Source: Mesotaenium endlicherianum (taxonomy: Eukaryota > Streptophyta > Zygnematophyceae > Zygnematales > Mesotaeniaceae). Taken from it: a stretch of DNA of 64,000 bases. The stretch covers positions 420,271-484,270 of the forward strand of contig WELA01004248.1 of NCBI GenBank assembly GCA_009602735.1, given 5' to 3'. Numbering within the stretch: position 1 is the stretch's first letter; each line of letters opens with the position of its first letter. A program made the position numbers and the translations under genes. The notes under the pieces are model-generated. The model saw only the letters and a list, made by a program, of their open reading frames with translations, ran no database searches and was not told the origin of the DNA. Of the stretch, positions 34,816-48,100 are shown one piece after another.

Positions 34816-37066
34816 ATGGCCGATAATGACCCAGGAAGTCCTGATAGCGGTCAAGATCATGGGGGAGAGGGAGGGGATGGACATTCTAGCGCGAGGGAAC
34901 AAGACAGGTTTCTTCCCATAGCAAACATCAGCAGGATAATGAAGAAAGCCCTTCCTGCGAATGCAAAAATAGCCAAGGATGCGAAGGAGACAGTCCAAGA
35001 ATGTGTCTCTGAGTTCATTAGTTTCATCACAAGCGAGTATCCTACCCCTGAAATGATGATGCCAAAGCTTGTTCATCTCTTGTGTTCTCCTTTCTCCTTT
35101 AAATCAAGTGTTGGGGGTCCGGGAAAAGTATGAAACACGTCACTCGTATGTTTCAGTTCTTATACATTTCTTTCTTGCTTCCAAGCCATCTTCTTGAAAT
35201 GCATTGTGCCACCTTTCAGCCTTTCCTTAATCTTTATCAGAGCAAGCGATAAATGTCAACGGGAGAAGAGAAAGACTATCAATGGAGATGATCTTTTGTG
35301 GGCCATGAGCACGCTAGGGTTTGAAGACTATGTGGAACCACTAAAAGTCTACCTGCACAAGTACAGGGAGGTATGGTTTTGGCCCTTTGCCCCTTGTGCA
35401 GTGGGCACCAAGAAACAATCTTAGCCGTGTGAAGCGTTTCTCTCTTTACCCTGCTTGTAGACAAATTGGTACTTGCTAATTGATAATATTTAATCTCCCA
35501 TGTCATCCACCTCGTGGCGGGGCTAAACCCTGTTCGTAGACCTCTGCTGACTTGCTAAAAGATGTATGCCCTTTGATTCTCCAGAGTGTGTTCATTTTAT
35601 CATGCCAATAACTCTGCGCCGGGCTAAAAGCGTTCCTTGGGTTCGTGTATTTTGCTGTGTCTCCATCGACCTCCTGTCGAGCAGACTGAGGTAAGCAGCT
35701 CTGATGTACATTTTGAAGTTATGTATATCCTTCATGTTCTTTTTTAGGCTAACGCAGCATTGCTACTTTAACCTGGTATGTGTTGGTTTTATAAGAAAAA
35801 GTTGTACACTGTAGAAAGCACATTGAGAAGGGCATGGTCTTTTGTAGCAAGCCTGGAGAAAATGTTTATTTTACTTTTCCTGATGCAAACTTGTAAATTA
35901 GGGATATGTTGTTGACTGACAGATTCATGTATATGCTTCTTAGCGCAGTAGACATACCTGACTCGTTTTTGCGTGCCTGCTGATGGATTACGTCATGCTT
36001 CTGCTCCTAGAGCTGCTGAGGGTGCTGACAAGTTCGATACCTTTCTTTTCCAGGGCGAGAAGGCCTCTATGGCGAAGCAGGGCGGTGACATGAAGAAGGA
36101 AGGCTCAGGCATGAACAATGTCAACCAGCAGGTATCGTACATACTTTGCTGTTAACTGCGGGTGGTGTAAGCACTGGTGCCCTTTTCAGTGGAGAGCATG
36201 TAAAGCCGTGTGCAAATCGTGTGACTTTTGTCAGATTGCTCTGAAGTCCTGTTTGCTGCGCCCACCTACTTGCAAGTTTGCATGCGCAAGTCTGAGTGAG
36301 TTTGTCAACTCTACACCCGTGTTATTTTCCTTCTTCTGTGCAGATGCAGCAGAACCAGAATCAGTACGCTCAGTCTCAGGGCATGCAATACATGCAACAG
36401 AACCAGGTGGGTACTTGACCCACTCGGCATTTGCTACATGTCCTCTAGAGAGTGAATGGGTTCCTACTGTGCATGTTTGACGTGGGGTTGTCATGCCGCA
36501 TGCTTCTGCTTTATATACCTGCTTGACTTTGTGATGGGTGGTTGGCGTATCATCTACCGAGATTGATGACGGCCATGGATGCCAGCAGCTTTGGCATTTG
36601 GTTGAGGTTTGAGGGTTTAAGCAACATACCTCTTTACATGCATTGCTCAAGAGACATGAAATACTGATAGTAGCAGACTTCGGATGTTGCAGATGATGGG
36701 CCATGGAGATTATCAGGTGCTATATCTGGCTCTGTCCCCTTGTTATCTCAGTTGTACGATGAGACCGACTGTGGGGAATAACCGTCTACTGCTAGCTCAT
36801 TGACTTTGATTTATTTAGGAGGTGGTTCCAGTCAGCTCTGAAGTCTGCAGTTTTCAGTGTAGCTGTCTGTGAAGTGGTATGCTCATTGTCTGAAGCAGAC
36901 GTCAGTGGATGCCGTGCCTGCTTGGTGTTGAAGTAGTTATGCTCAGAGGAAGGAGGTAAACGCAGCTGCTTGTGATTTCCTTGTCGGTGATACTTCAATT
37001 TATTCTATCCTTCGACTGAGTGGCTTCTTTTTCCCTGATGCGTCTTTGCAGGGCCAGCAGCTATGA
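34816..37066 (+). CDS. NF-YB: NF-YB (CCAAT-binding factor subunit B), non-LEC1 type
   Basis: Histone-fold subunit that pairs with NF-YC and then NF-YA to bind CCAAT boxes in the nucleus. Six exons, 34816-35036, 35241-35370, 36054-36131, 36344-36406, 36693-36716 and 37052-37066, join in frame to about 176 residues. The core is nearly canonical for plants: [38 protein letters not shown], then [20 protein letters not shown] and [18 protein letters not shown]. Lysine rather than aspartate before DAKETVQ places it outside the LEC1 class. The tail is Gln/Asn/Met-rich ([19 protein letters not shown]) and is spread over four small exons, two of only 24 and 15 bp. Start [12 protein letters not shown] is typical of the family. 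The gene looks complete and is the strongest pointer to a streptophyte genome. Confidence 0.95.
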
Positions 37067-38363
37067 TGGACGCTTGTTGTCCTCTTTATAGTTGATGTAC
37101 AGGGCTTCAAATCTCAAGAAGTGTTAGCTTATGCTGAATGCCACGTGTGTAGTCCAAACGTGGCACTCCTAGGGGGAGTGCTACCAACGGAGGTACATAT
37201 GTACTGTAGGCTTGTGCTCACTTTTGTACATGTGTGGACAAGCTACCCATGCACTGTAGATGCAAAACGAAGGAAGGTAAGTGCTGTGTGGTTCTTTTTG
37301 TTATGAATACACTCATTGTCACAATTTTATATTTCATAGGCCTCGGTTCAATCTATTGAGCCTATTTACTCCAATCTTGCAGCTTAGTTACAGGAGACAG
37401 GCTCTAAGTAAGCGCACAGATGGATGTACATGACCTGTTGATATGCCTGTCAATACATACATATAACATCATTATCCCCCAGCACAAGGTTTGAAGGAAT
37501 TGATTTGACATGGAGGTGTTGATATGTTGATTGCAAGCAGACAAGTTCTCAAGTGTCTTGTGTCTTGTATCCTGCATCTGATGATGTACAAGGTTCTCAA
37601 CCTCATGCACCTTGTAATAAATCATAAACTTTTTCATGTCAATACATGAATGCTTACGTGGTGGTACATACTTTGCAGACGAAGGCTTGTTGACTTTCAC
37701 TCACATATTCTTTTCTGCAGTCTGCATGCAGTAATTGATTTTGGCGCCTAGCTGATTCTGTTGCATCATGACTAAAACAAGGTAACTGCAGATCATATTT
37801 TTGTGTTAAAAAAGTATAAAAACCAGGGCAGAAAGTAACACGAATAACGCAAGGAATGAACGAGCATGCAAATTATAGAGCAGCTAGTGCCAACTCATGC
37901 TTTACAACCTTGCACTTCAAAATCGGAGTGAAAAGGCCAATTTTAAAGAAATGCTGGATTCACTATGAACAGGGTCAAATCATTAAAATTCCAGAGCTTT
38001 CCACGATACATGGACATCGACTATGTATCAATGGTTTTGGAGCAGAAGTGAGCACAAAATTATGAAACTGATTCCTCGATCAGTGGGAATGCTCAACCTT
38101 TTTCAACTCGCCCATGTTGGTGGTTTCCACCCTGCCGATCAGAAAGGGACATAAACAGCCAGTGATTTCAGTGTCAGTCTGTCGTTTGCACAGAAAAAAA
38201 AAATGAGCACTTACTATACGTGCAGCAGGCTCTCAAACCCAGACACCAATAGCCCAGCGATCCCACTAGCTCGTAACAAGATAGCGTCGGAAGACAATAC
38301 TCAACATCGCATACGGCCTAGTTGAAGCAGACGTAGCAAGTGCACGTTAGCAACCTACCCCTT
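37067..38363. other. Convergent intergenic region
   Basis: It lies between the NF-YB stop (plus) and the PITH gene stop (minus), so it should carry both 3' untranslated regions. No gene is seen. Confidence 0.5.
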
Positions 38364-41300
38364 TCATTCCTCCTCATCCTCTTTCTTTTTGATTTGTTGT
38401 ACATTTATTTGACTACATAGGTATAGTCTATGGGATAAAACCACAACGCAAGCAAGGGCCCCAAAAATGGAAAGCATAGAATGAGTGCCGGAAGAAGGCA
38501 GCATGGAACAATACTTTTCGGCTGACAAACGCGCAAGGGCAGGGTCTGGGCGGTGGAGGAGAGCCACTCACGTGCTGCCTAACACCGCCAGCTTGGAGAT
38601 CTTTGTCACCTCCCCCTTCTCCTGGTTGGACTCCACAAATATCGATAAGCTGTGCGCACGCCCCCATCCAGAGAACAACCCTGGTGAGGCCGATTCCATT
38701 ACAAATATCACACGTGTAATAATCATAAGCCCACTCTCGCCTGCAGGGGCCCGTTTCAGCAAAGAGCCTCGAAGTTGGCGACTGACGGATTAGCACGACG
38801 CACAGACGCAGGACCTGCAGAAATGTGCATGGTGAGAAAGGTGCAGAGGCAATGAGCTGGGGCAAGACAGTCCTTTGTACCTGCTGACGTTTTGAAACTT
38901 CACGTACTTCAGCAGAATAGGCTTCCCCTCCTGGAGCACGAGGAGATTCCACACACACAGACAGGGGATTGGGGGGCAAAGTCAGACGTCGGTCGCACGC
39001 AAGGGAGAGGAAAGACGAGGGAGGAAAGAGACGAGGTCAAGACATAAAGGGAGACCCCCAATTCTCTGGGATCCAACATAGACTTGTGCCTCAAATGAGG
39101 AGGAGCCGTAAGCGGGGCCCCTGCGGCCCTGCGGGGAATCTTGTCTTTGTCACCCCCTAAGGAACGCGCCCCGTGATGTGGCCTCGCTGACACAACGGGG
39201 GCTTGCAGGAGGATTGGAAAGAAAGAGGAGAGCAGAACATCAAGGACAAGGGCTGTACCATCCAATGAGCACACGAAGCAGGACGAGAAAGACAATGAGT
39301 CTTGAAACGCGGGGCTCTTTGAAGCATTCTCAGACAGATGGCAAGCATGCAAGCAAGGGCGCCCCTCCACATGCCCAAAAGCTGCGGCGGCTCTGCAGCT
39401 CCGGGGACTGCCACCTGTCGAGGTCGTTGGGGGAGGGCAGGGACACAGTGCTGAAAACTTAACTGAGGCTCAAGCACCTGGCCCCTGTGTGAGACCCTTC
39501 TCTCTCCAAAAGGAAGTAGAATCAGCGCATGGCTGCCAGCTGGTGCAGCAATGCCGCAGCCTACCAAGGCACAGGCTACAGGTACTTTGACCAATCACAG
39601 GGCCGACACCTGGCAGGGCCAGGGCGCGTGCTTTCCCAAGCGTTGCTTGCTGGCTGGAGGGACCAAGCGGAGCGCACCTTGAGCTGCTCCGGCGACAGCG
39701 TGAGGGTGTCGTTGGGCGGGAAGTCCGAGGTGTTGCTGCTCACACCCGCATGCAGAGCGCACCCCCACAGAGTCAGAATGGAGAATGAACGTCCGCGGTG
39801 GGCCGCCCCAGAGGACCCTCTTTCAGGCAAGCATTTCTCCCCGAAGCTTGCCCCAAGCTGATACATGCCTCTACGTTGATGCAATCTGATAGGGTAAGAG
39901 TGCTCGTGTGTTCATGAACGCCAACTGTCTTCATAGTACTTTACACACGCGCGCACGCGCGCACTCGCACGCGACACACATATAGACCCACAGTAGCGGT
40001 CTAAGTATATACACACGTTTAGTTTGTATGTCTGATGCATGGGAACAAGAAACACCTCAGGGGCATTCATGCACAGACGTTGATATGAGAAGTAAATCTA
40101 TGACTGTAGATATGTATAAGTGAACCGTGCATGCCAAACGCCATTGGACAAGTTTGATCACCACGTACAGATAGACACTGTTGTGATCTATAATATACCA
40201 CTCACGTGGACATGAGATGCAGCCCAGCGCTTCCACTCAACGAGACTTCAAGAGCCGAATATGGATATCTGTCCAGGCTATGCACAGCACACAGTGTATA
40301 TTGTGCCGGTAGCATACTGATACTCTGCGCGCCCGTGCACGCGCGCACACGCACACACACGTGTGCACACAGACACACACACACACGTACACACAGGCAC
40401 ACGCGCACACACGCACGCACGCACACACACAGACGCCCGCACACACCTGGCCAAAAAAAGCCAGGAAAAAGGACAGTGCAAGGATGTGGCAGATGGGGGC
40501 GCCCCGTGGGTACGCGCGTCTGCGACGAGAGGGGGAACAGTACCTGAAGCCCATGTGCTGGCGATTGGCGTACAACTTCACCACCTCCGGCCCTGCCCAG
40601 CCCCGCCCCCGCTTCTGACCTCAGCACGGGAGAGAGCGCCTACTGCACACGGGCTTGAGCATACGACGCCGAGCCGGCGACTCACGCTCCAACGTGAGAG
40701 ATAGCCCTCTTGCAAATGATATATTTCTCCCTCCCTCCCTTCCTCCCTCTCTCATTCTCTTTTTTTCTCTTTATATTTGTTGCTTGGGTGCAGAAGCCTG
40801 GGGCAAACAATGCCCAAAGCGCAGGATTCCAAGGGGAGATTCCAAGAGAGGGGTCAGCACTAAACCCCGAGCACAGAATCAGCGCTGAAGGCCAAGCACG
40901 GCTGCACAAGCTTCTTTCTACCTTGCAATCATGCAGGACCAGAAAAGACGTCTCTGGGGCGCTCTCGAGCAGACAGTGATGCATTCAAGTACCCAGCGCC
41001 CCCGAAGCCAGCTGACTCCTTCACATTCTTACACCCCTTCGCAATCCCTCTCCCCCGCCCTTCCCTCAAAGGCAAATTTCCCCTCCCACTTTCACCCCAT
41101 TCCCCAACCCCCGCCCCCACGCCCGCCCAGCTCGCTCAACCTCCCCTCCCCCTGCAGCTCAAACTCCTCCCCCCTTCAACCTGCCGAGAGTTACCCCTGA
41201 TTCAGATACCCAGATGCCAGGCCCTATGCAAAGCCCGATCGAAGCCCCATGCGAATGCCAACTCTGGATCCGGATCGGAGCTGAGCCCCGCAGGGGCGGG

Positions 41301-43791
41301 GGGCTGCCTCACCTTCGGCGGGAGGGCCCTTGATGATGATGGAGTGCAGCTTCACCACCTGGTTGAAGGGGATGAAGAGCAGCAGCTGCTCGTCGCTGTC
41401 GCTCTCCAGGCACAGCCCCTCGTCCTCCCTGTACCCCTGCTTGCACCCACCCGCGCAGCCCCGCGGCGAGCGACGCCCCTTGCCGTTTTCAATGCATTGG
41501 ATTGTTGGGGCGGCGGGTACAAGGGTTGTGGAAGAGGGGGAAAGGGAGAGCCGTTGGAGAGCCCTGCCCCGGAGGAGGAGGTGGAGAAACATTGACAATC
41601 TTTCGCACACGCAGCCCCGCAGCCCCGCAGCGAGCGGGCACCCCTAGGCTTTCAGGAATGCCAGGGCGAACTCAGGGGAAGGAGGAAGGGGGGAAGGGGG
41701 GGAGNGCTTGACTGGCGTTTGCCCAGCACCCGGCAGGTCCAATGGGCGTCTAAGTGTTGGAAGGGAGAGGCAGGTCCGAGCAAGTCACATGTTGGATACT
41801 CTGAGCTGTCGCGGCCGACGATAGACCTAGAGGACCCCTTCCGGTCCCGAGTGCTAGCGAGGAGATCGCAGGGGGACAACAGGAGGGGACAACGCACGGC
41901 CATGGTTTTGAAGAGAGAAAAAAGACACGTTCCGAGCATCAGTGGATGCTGGAAGGGCGGCCATGCAGGGTCAAGCGTGCAAAGGCAAGAGAGGCGGCCA
42001 GCGGACTGGGAGCCTCTCTCGACCGGGAGGAGGAGGAGGAGGAGGAGGAGGCAGCGGCCAATGTTGGGCTTCGGGTTCAAGCTCACCACGCAGTAGACTG
42101 GTCCATTGCCTACATGCGAAGTATCTCGCCCACCACGTCTATTCCCCTGTGGCATCGTGAGGCTCCCAGAACCTCCTGGTGTGCTTTCATGAAATCCCCC
42201 AACCGAAGGCGTACAAGCCACGTGAGCGAGGGGGAAAAACAGACGACGCGGAATTGAGGCACAGCTGCCAGGCAATTGAAGCCTTCAAGAAAGCAAAGCA
42301 CGCAGCCAACTCCAGACTCTTCTTATCACAAGCTCCAAGCTGAACCCCTGCACGCTGCTATAAACCCTGTCCTCTGAGCCCTTTCTGCCGCCCCACTCTC
42401 CAGACCCTTCTTCTTCTTCTCACAAGTGCTATACTCGATGCAGCTGGGGAATATGCACCCCACCGCTGAAGCCCCCGCCGCTGCCCCAGAGCCCAAGCCC
42501 ACCCGCAATGACACATGTCACAGAGCCTTGCACTGTGTCTCTGCCGACACAGGAGCATCAGACGAACCTCCCTAACGCTCACTCGCTCACCCAAGACAAA
42601 TCGAGAAGTGGCACAGGGGGGGCCTAGGTGGTCCAGCAGACAGGCAGGCTAGGCTAGGCTAGGGTCAACTAAGCTAGGCTAGGCGGGCGGGCGGACCGGC
42701 AGGCTAGGCGGGCAGAGGGGGGGGGTAAGGCAGGCGGTCAAGTGGGCTAGGCAGTTGGGCGGGCGGGCNNNNNNNNNNNNCGGGCGGGCGGGCTGTAGGG
42801 CGGGCGGGCGGGAGAGCGGGAGGTAGAACAGGCGGGCAGGCAGGCCAGGCAGGCAGTTTGTGGACCTGCTTCAGAGCGTTGGTGTTTGTGTGCCTGGGGT
42901 TCTCGTTCAAGCACTCCACCGAGGGCCACTGGATGTAGTCCAGCAGGTCCACCTGTCCCCATCACAAGGAGACATGAAGGACGAGGAGCCATAAATCTGG
43001 GGACCAAGTGTCGATCCTTACGTCAAATCAAGCTGCAACTGCATTGCGTATCTGGTCGGAGCATGACATTGTGAAAATCATGATCCTATGGCCGCTCTAT
43101 TGTATGACCTTACGAGGCCCACAGCCAGGCTTTTTATCTTGACCTCTCATATTGAGATGATGTATGGAGGCGTCAACTCGTGTTGCCTGCATGCTTAAGT
43201 GAGCTCCTAGCTGTTGCACAACATCTGCATCCAAGCTGCTCAAGCACGTAGCACTTGAGTGCTTTGAAGACTCGAGCAGAGCTGAAGCATCTTTCAAGTC
43301 CACGAGTGGAGGCTAAATATTAATGTAAGAACGATCAACCAAACTCAAACGAAAGCAGCACTGGCCTCTACCACACATCAGATCATTTGGATCACTGTGT
43401 TCTCTATCGCATAATGGTGTACGACGTTGAGCAACGAGTCGCATATTGCCTCCACATTATATTATTTGTAAACCAATATAAGAGTATGGAGAAAGTATGT
43501 GCCCCAAGGAAGAGAAGAGTCATATTTCTCGTACACAGAAGTTCTGTCGCGGCAGCACATAGCGTTCCATCATTCTCTACTGCTAAGACTCGGCTATCCA
43601 GTTAATTCCACGCAAGACAAGAACACGCCTTGAAAAAGACTCAGGAGTAGACCGAAAAAACACTAGGATAAGTCTCCTTCAAACGCCTGCGAACCAAGCC
43701 TGCATGTAAATAAGAATAGAGATGTTAATCCTTTGAATGAAGTTCCATAAAAGCATTACACCTGTCCTTTGGCTACCGCAGCAGCAGCCAT
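38364..43791 (-). CDS. PITH-domain protein (plant PITHD1/TXNL1 C-terminus type)
   Basis: The PITH domain of TXNL1 binds the 26S proteasome; stand-alone plant PITH proteins are close in length. Eight exons join with matching phases: 43791-43762, 42952-42866, 41436-41313, 40592-40544, 39735-39678, 38930-38881, 38649-38572 and 38412-38364, giving about 174 residues. Key blocks in order are [125 protein letters not shown] and LAVLGST. It ends in an acidic KKKEDEEE tail. No thioredoxin domain is present. The coding parts are under 10 percent of the 5.4-kb span; introns carry a CA microsatellite and G/C-rich minisatellites with an N gap. It appears intact. Proteasome association is inferred from TXNL1. 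Confidence 0.93.
40320..40445. repeat. (CA)n microsatellite in a PITH gene intron
   Basis: ACAC/GCAC-rich run inside the intron between PITH exons 4 and 5. It produces artefactual His/Thr and Cys/Val frames. Confidence 0.9.
42640..42850. repeat. GGCTA / GGGC minisatellite with N gap in a PITH intron
   Basis: Units of AGGCT and GGGC (GGGCGGGCGGGC) repeat around an N run at 42769-42780. It directly follows the donor of PITH exon 2. Copy number is unresolved because of the gap. Confidence 0.8.
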
Positions 43792-45140
43792 GGGCCCTGA
43801 TCTCAGGTCACCGCTGGCAGCTGCTTGTTTATGAAGTTGATGCTGCCACGCTCGTCTTGACGAAATAGACAAAGGCGTCTGCAATGCAATCCGGCGCAAT
43901 TTAAACAGGGACACGAGAAAGACCAGTATGCAGCGTTGAGGATGTGCAAATGTGAAGAATTTCTTAACGTGTTAGCAGCACGATTCTTCAAAGATAGTGA
44001 AGAAAAATGCCCGCGTAGTCGAAAGGAGTTACACGGTTGAAATCTGGTCGAAAGAAAGCATCACGAGGCGAACCTAGGCGCTATTAATGTATTGTCATTG
44101 TGTAGCAACGGCAGATTTAGCGACTAACTCCCAAACAATGAAAGCGTTTGACTAGCTTGAACATACCATTTCAGAAATCAAATATGCAAATTGATACTGC
44201 GATTAAAGTGAGCATCAAGGACGTCTGTGAAAAAAGAGACAGCCTTTGAATACAACATGCAGTGCAAGAGAGGCCACGTCCCTTCATGTATATTTTTTCC
44301 TCTGATGTCAAATTGGTGAGATATAATCATAAATGCCTAGGATCAACAACAATTCTAGGCTCACAAATATGTACCCGAAAATAACTGATCTGACCTTTAA
44401 TAATGACGGCGGTAGGTAGGTGAAAGTGGGAGACTTACTTTCACCATTGAAATGCAAATCATATTATTATCTATAGCCAAGGCTTCACTACTGAATTAGA
44501 GAAGGAAATATGATCCTTAAAAAAGCAATAACATTCAACATTAATGAAATGTTCAAGGAAAATTTATTATTGTTGACATCCTAATCCATGTCCAAGACCA
44601 ATGTGATGCCAATCACAGCAGCACCTCTCCAAAGTGTCCAAAACAATAAGTTGATTGGTTATAGACCTGATATACTATACCTGCATATCTACTGCACTCA
44701 AAGGACCCACTGTACAAGCCCCTTGCGAAAGTTCACTTGGGTTTCAAGACCCAATAATGAACTGTTCTCATGTATAAGAATCCTCATCCATCTAGCCACA
44801 ACCACACCAAAACTCCAGCCATTCACCGTCTTCCTCCTCGCCTCCGCCTCTGCCTCCACCTCTTGCCTTTACCTCTTGCCTCAGCCTCCAAACTTGTGAA
44901 GGTGTCTCAGCCCGAGCTCAACAACCCTCCTCGAAAACAATCGCAAAAAATGGTAGAGTCTCTAAGTAAGCAGGAAATCAATGTCTCCTAACGAGGCAGA
45001 GAACGGCCTAAGAGAAGGGAACTGAGAAACTTGCGCTCGAAAGGAAAGGGCGAGCACAATGTGCCAATTTGGCAATATTAAGTCAAACTGCTCGCCTCCC
45101 GCCCTTTCCCTACCTACCTAAAGCTGCTGCCAATTTTGAA
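43792..45140. other. AT-rich intergenic region
   Basis: It holds the presumed promoter of the PITH gene (right of 43791) and the 3' flank of the EamA transporter gene. Open frames such as 44588-44899 have no family match. No gene is seen. Confidence 0.5.
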
Positions 45141-48100
45141 CTATGACAACAACCCGGAGATACCGATGACAGCCAATGCATGTGAGGCTCCTGCCAGCAC
45201 AGCGTGCCCCACATGCTCTGCCAATGGCTGACTATGTACAACAGCCTGATGCGCAAGATCCACCATCGCATCGGCGACAGCCGACCCGTGCTGGAGGCTA
45301 GCCTGTGGCGCGCCGAGCATGCTGTGGGCGCCATCTGGCAGCCCGAGAGACTGCAGGTGTGCGTCTCCCACAAGCGCATGCTCGGTCAAGCGAGCCGCGT
45401 GTACGGACACCGCGCTCACATTCTCGCCAGCCTCGAAGGCAGGCAGGCCCTGGCAAAGGGGCAAAGACAGGTCTCCAGGTGGCGCCGGCAAAGCACCAGC
45501 TGCGCCAGGCAGCAGGCTGAGGCTCGCCGGCACAGACTCGGAGGCAGCCCCGAGGCTGAGGGGGTCAAAGGCGGCAGCCGCATGCACAGACTCCGGTGCA
45601 AACACTGCTGGATCAACAAAGGGGTTGTACGCGGCGGTTGCACAGAGGGGCGAGGCATCGTACGCCACGTTGAGGAGGTCCCCCTGGCCGCCAACTGGCA
45701 GCATGTGGCTGGCCACGTGGAGCGACGGGTTGATGGCGGCGTGTGCGTGCGAACCCGCACTAGATAGGGAGGGCCCCGCCAGGTCGAGGGGCGACAGCAC
45801 GGTCTCAAACGACGGCGGAGCAGCAGCATGCCTTGCCGCTTCTAGCGCTGCCACCCCCGCGCCGGCTGTGTCGCGCACCGAGTTTGTGACAGGTGTCAGC
45901 ACGTTGGCCACGGAGCTCGCCTGGAAGGACACTTGGGCCGCCACGTCACCGGCGCTCGGGACCACCGCGGCTGCTGATGTCACCGCTGACTGAAGGGCCC
46001 TGCAGACGGCGCCGGCACTAGTCCCCACCACGGCGCCCGCGCCAGCCCCCACCGTCAAGGCACCAGCTGTGACCACCTGGAACGCCGCGCCTGTTGCAGT
46101 GCCGACGGCTGCTGCCGCCTGCACCACAGAGCCAGCTGCCACCGCGCCCGTGGCAGATGCCGCCTGCACCACGCCCGCGGGCACCACCGACTGTGCCGCT
46201 ACCCCGACAGCTGTCGAAGCCGCGTTGACTGCGCCTGCAGCGGGGCCAGCCACCCCAGCGGCCGCCTGCACAGCTGCCCCAGCGGTGTTCACGACGCTGA
46301 CGACGGCACCTGAGGCAGCCGAGGCTGCAGAAGCGGCCGCAGGTGCGGCCACTGGCACCGCCGCCTGCGACACCGCCTGGACGGCGGCACCCGTGTGCGC
46401 AGCGACAGATGAAGCCACACTCACCGCCGAGTTGAGCGCGACAGTGCCACCTGGTACAGAGGCCGCCGCTGTGTTGGCTGCCTGCATGGCCGCATTGCCA
46501 GCTGTCCCCAGTGCAGGCACCAGGCCCGACGCAGCCGCCTCGATGCTCGCCTCCACGGAGCTGGCGGCGCCCTGCACCAGGCTGCCGCCCGCCGCTGCCA
46601 GCCCCGCCGAAGCAGCTGTCGCGGCCTGCAGCACCTGCCCGCCTGCCACCACAGCGCCAGGAGCACCAGCAGCAGCGCCAGCTGCACCTGCTGTAGCGCC
46701 GGCTGCGGCACCTCCAGCGGCACCAGCGGCAGCACCACCAGTAGCTGCTGCGCCACCGACTGCACCGGCTCCAGCTCCTGCGGCAGCAGCGCCACCGGCG
46801 GCAGCCCCGCCTGTGGCCGCCGCACCTCCTGCAGCAACTCCTGCGCCTGCCCCTGCCGCGGCCGAAGACGCCAGCTGTGTGGCAGCGGCCCCGGCGGCTC
46901 CACCAGCAGCTGCTCCTCCTGCAGCAGTAGCGCCTGCGCCAGCAGCACCTGCAGCTGCCCCTCCTGCTGCTGCCCCAGCACCAGCTCCAGCTCCTGCGGC
47001 GCTCACTGCTGCTGAGCCCGCAGCGCCAGCAGCTGCTCCTCCGGCACCAGCAGCAGCGCCAGCACCACCGGCAGCTGCGCCAGCACCCGCGGCAGCTGCT
47101 CCAGACCCTGCAGCGCCCGCGCCAGCGCCAGCAGCCGTGACCCCCGCAGTGGTGCCAGCCCCAGCCCCAGCCCCAGCACTGGCAGCGCCGGCGGCGGCGC
47201 TCGTGCCTGCGCCCACCACCTTGCTGGCAGCAGCGCCTGCGCCGCCGCTCTTGACGCCCACCACGCCTGCCTTGATGCCCTCGCCAATGCCGCGCGCCTT
47301 GGCCATAATCTCCTGCGCCTGCGACGCGTAGAATGGGAACTTGAGCTGCGTCTGCAGGAACGCGCTCGGCAGCGTGTCGGGGTTGGGCCCAGGGGCGGCG
47401 CCCTCCTCCTTCTCCTCGCCCTCCTTCTCCACGCCCTCGCCCTCACCCTCCCTCGCCAGCTCCGGGACCCCCACCATGGACTGCTGCACGCAGCTGCTCA
47501 CAGCGTCTGCGTACCTCTCAACCTCGCGCTTGCTCTCCGCCCTCTGGCTCTCGCTCTGCGCCCGCACACCGCCAGCTGTCGCCAGGTCCACAGACACCGC
47601 CGCCGCGGCCGGGACGGAGGGCGCCGAGGACGAGGAGGGCGCTCGCGGGCTCACGGAGGCCAGCACGCCGACCTTCCCTGCCCCCTGGTACGAGTAGCCG
47701 ACAGTGGCAGGCCCCTCGGTGCGTACAAACGCCACGCCGAGCTCTCGCTCGCGGCGGAAGAGGCCCTCCTTGCCGCCGAACCAGCGCTCCTTGCGGCGCT
47801 TTTGGCGCTCCTTCTTCTCCTGGCGCCGCTGCTCCTCGCGCTTGCGCATCAGCGACTTGGGCTCCGGCGCCGTCATGAGCGCAAAGAACGTCGCGCCGCA
47901 GAGGAACACGGAGCTGGCCACGGCCTCGGGCACGTTGGGCGGGCCGCCTGCGCCCGTCACCATCTGCGTCATGAAGCCGCCCCAGATGGGGATGGTGGTG
48001 TAGATGAGCGTGGCCGTCGACGCGTGCACGTTGCGCAGCCCGTTGAGCTCGATCCACGCGGCGACACCTGACATAGGAGAGGGAGAGGCCGCCCGCACAC

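Noticed and set aside
35973-36053. Frame [10 protein letters not shown] preceding NF-YB exon 3
   Set aside because: It lies before a strong acceptor (CTTTTCCAG) and does not fit the NF-YB protein; it is intron.
46069-47331. 420-codon plus-strand open frame rich in Ala/Pro/Thr
   Set aside because: It is exactly antisense to the Ala/Gly-rich exon of the EamA transporter; GCN/GGN repeats leave the opposite strand open by composition. It has no family match and no splice context.
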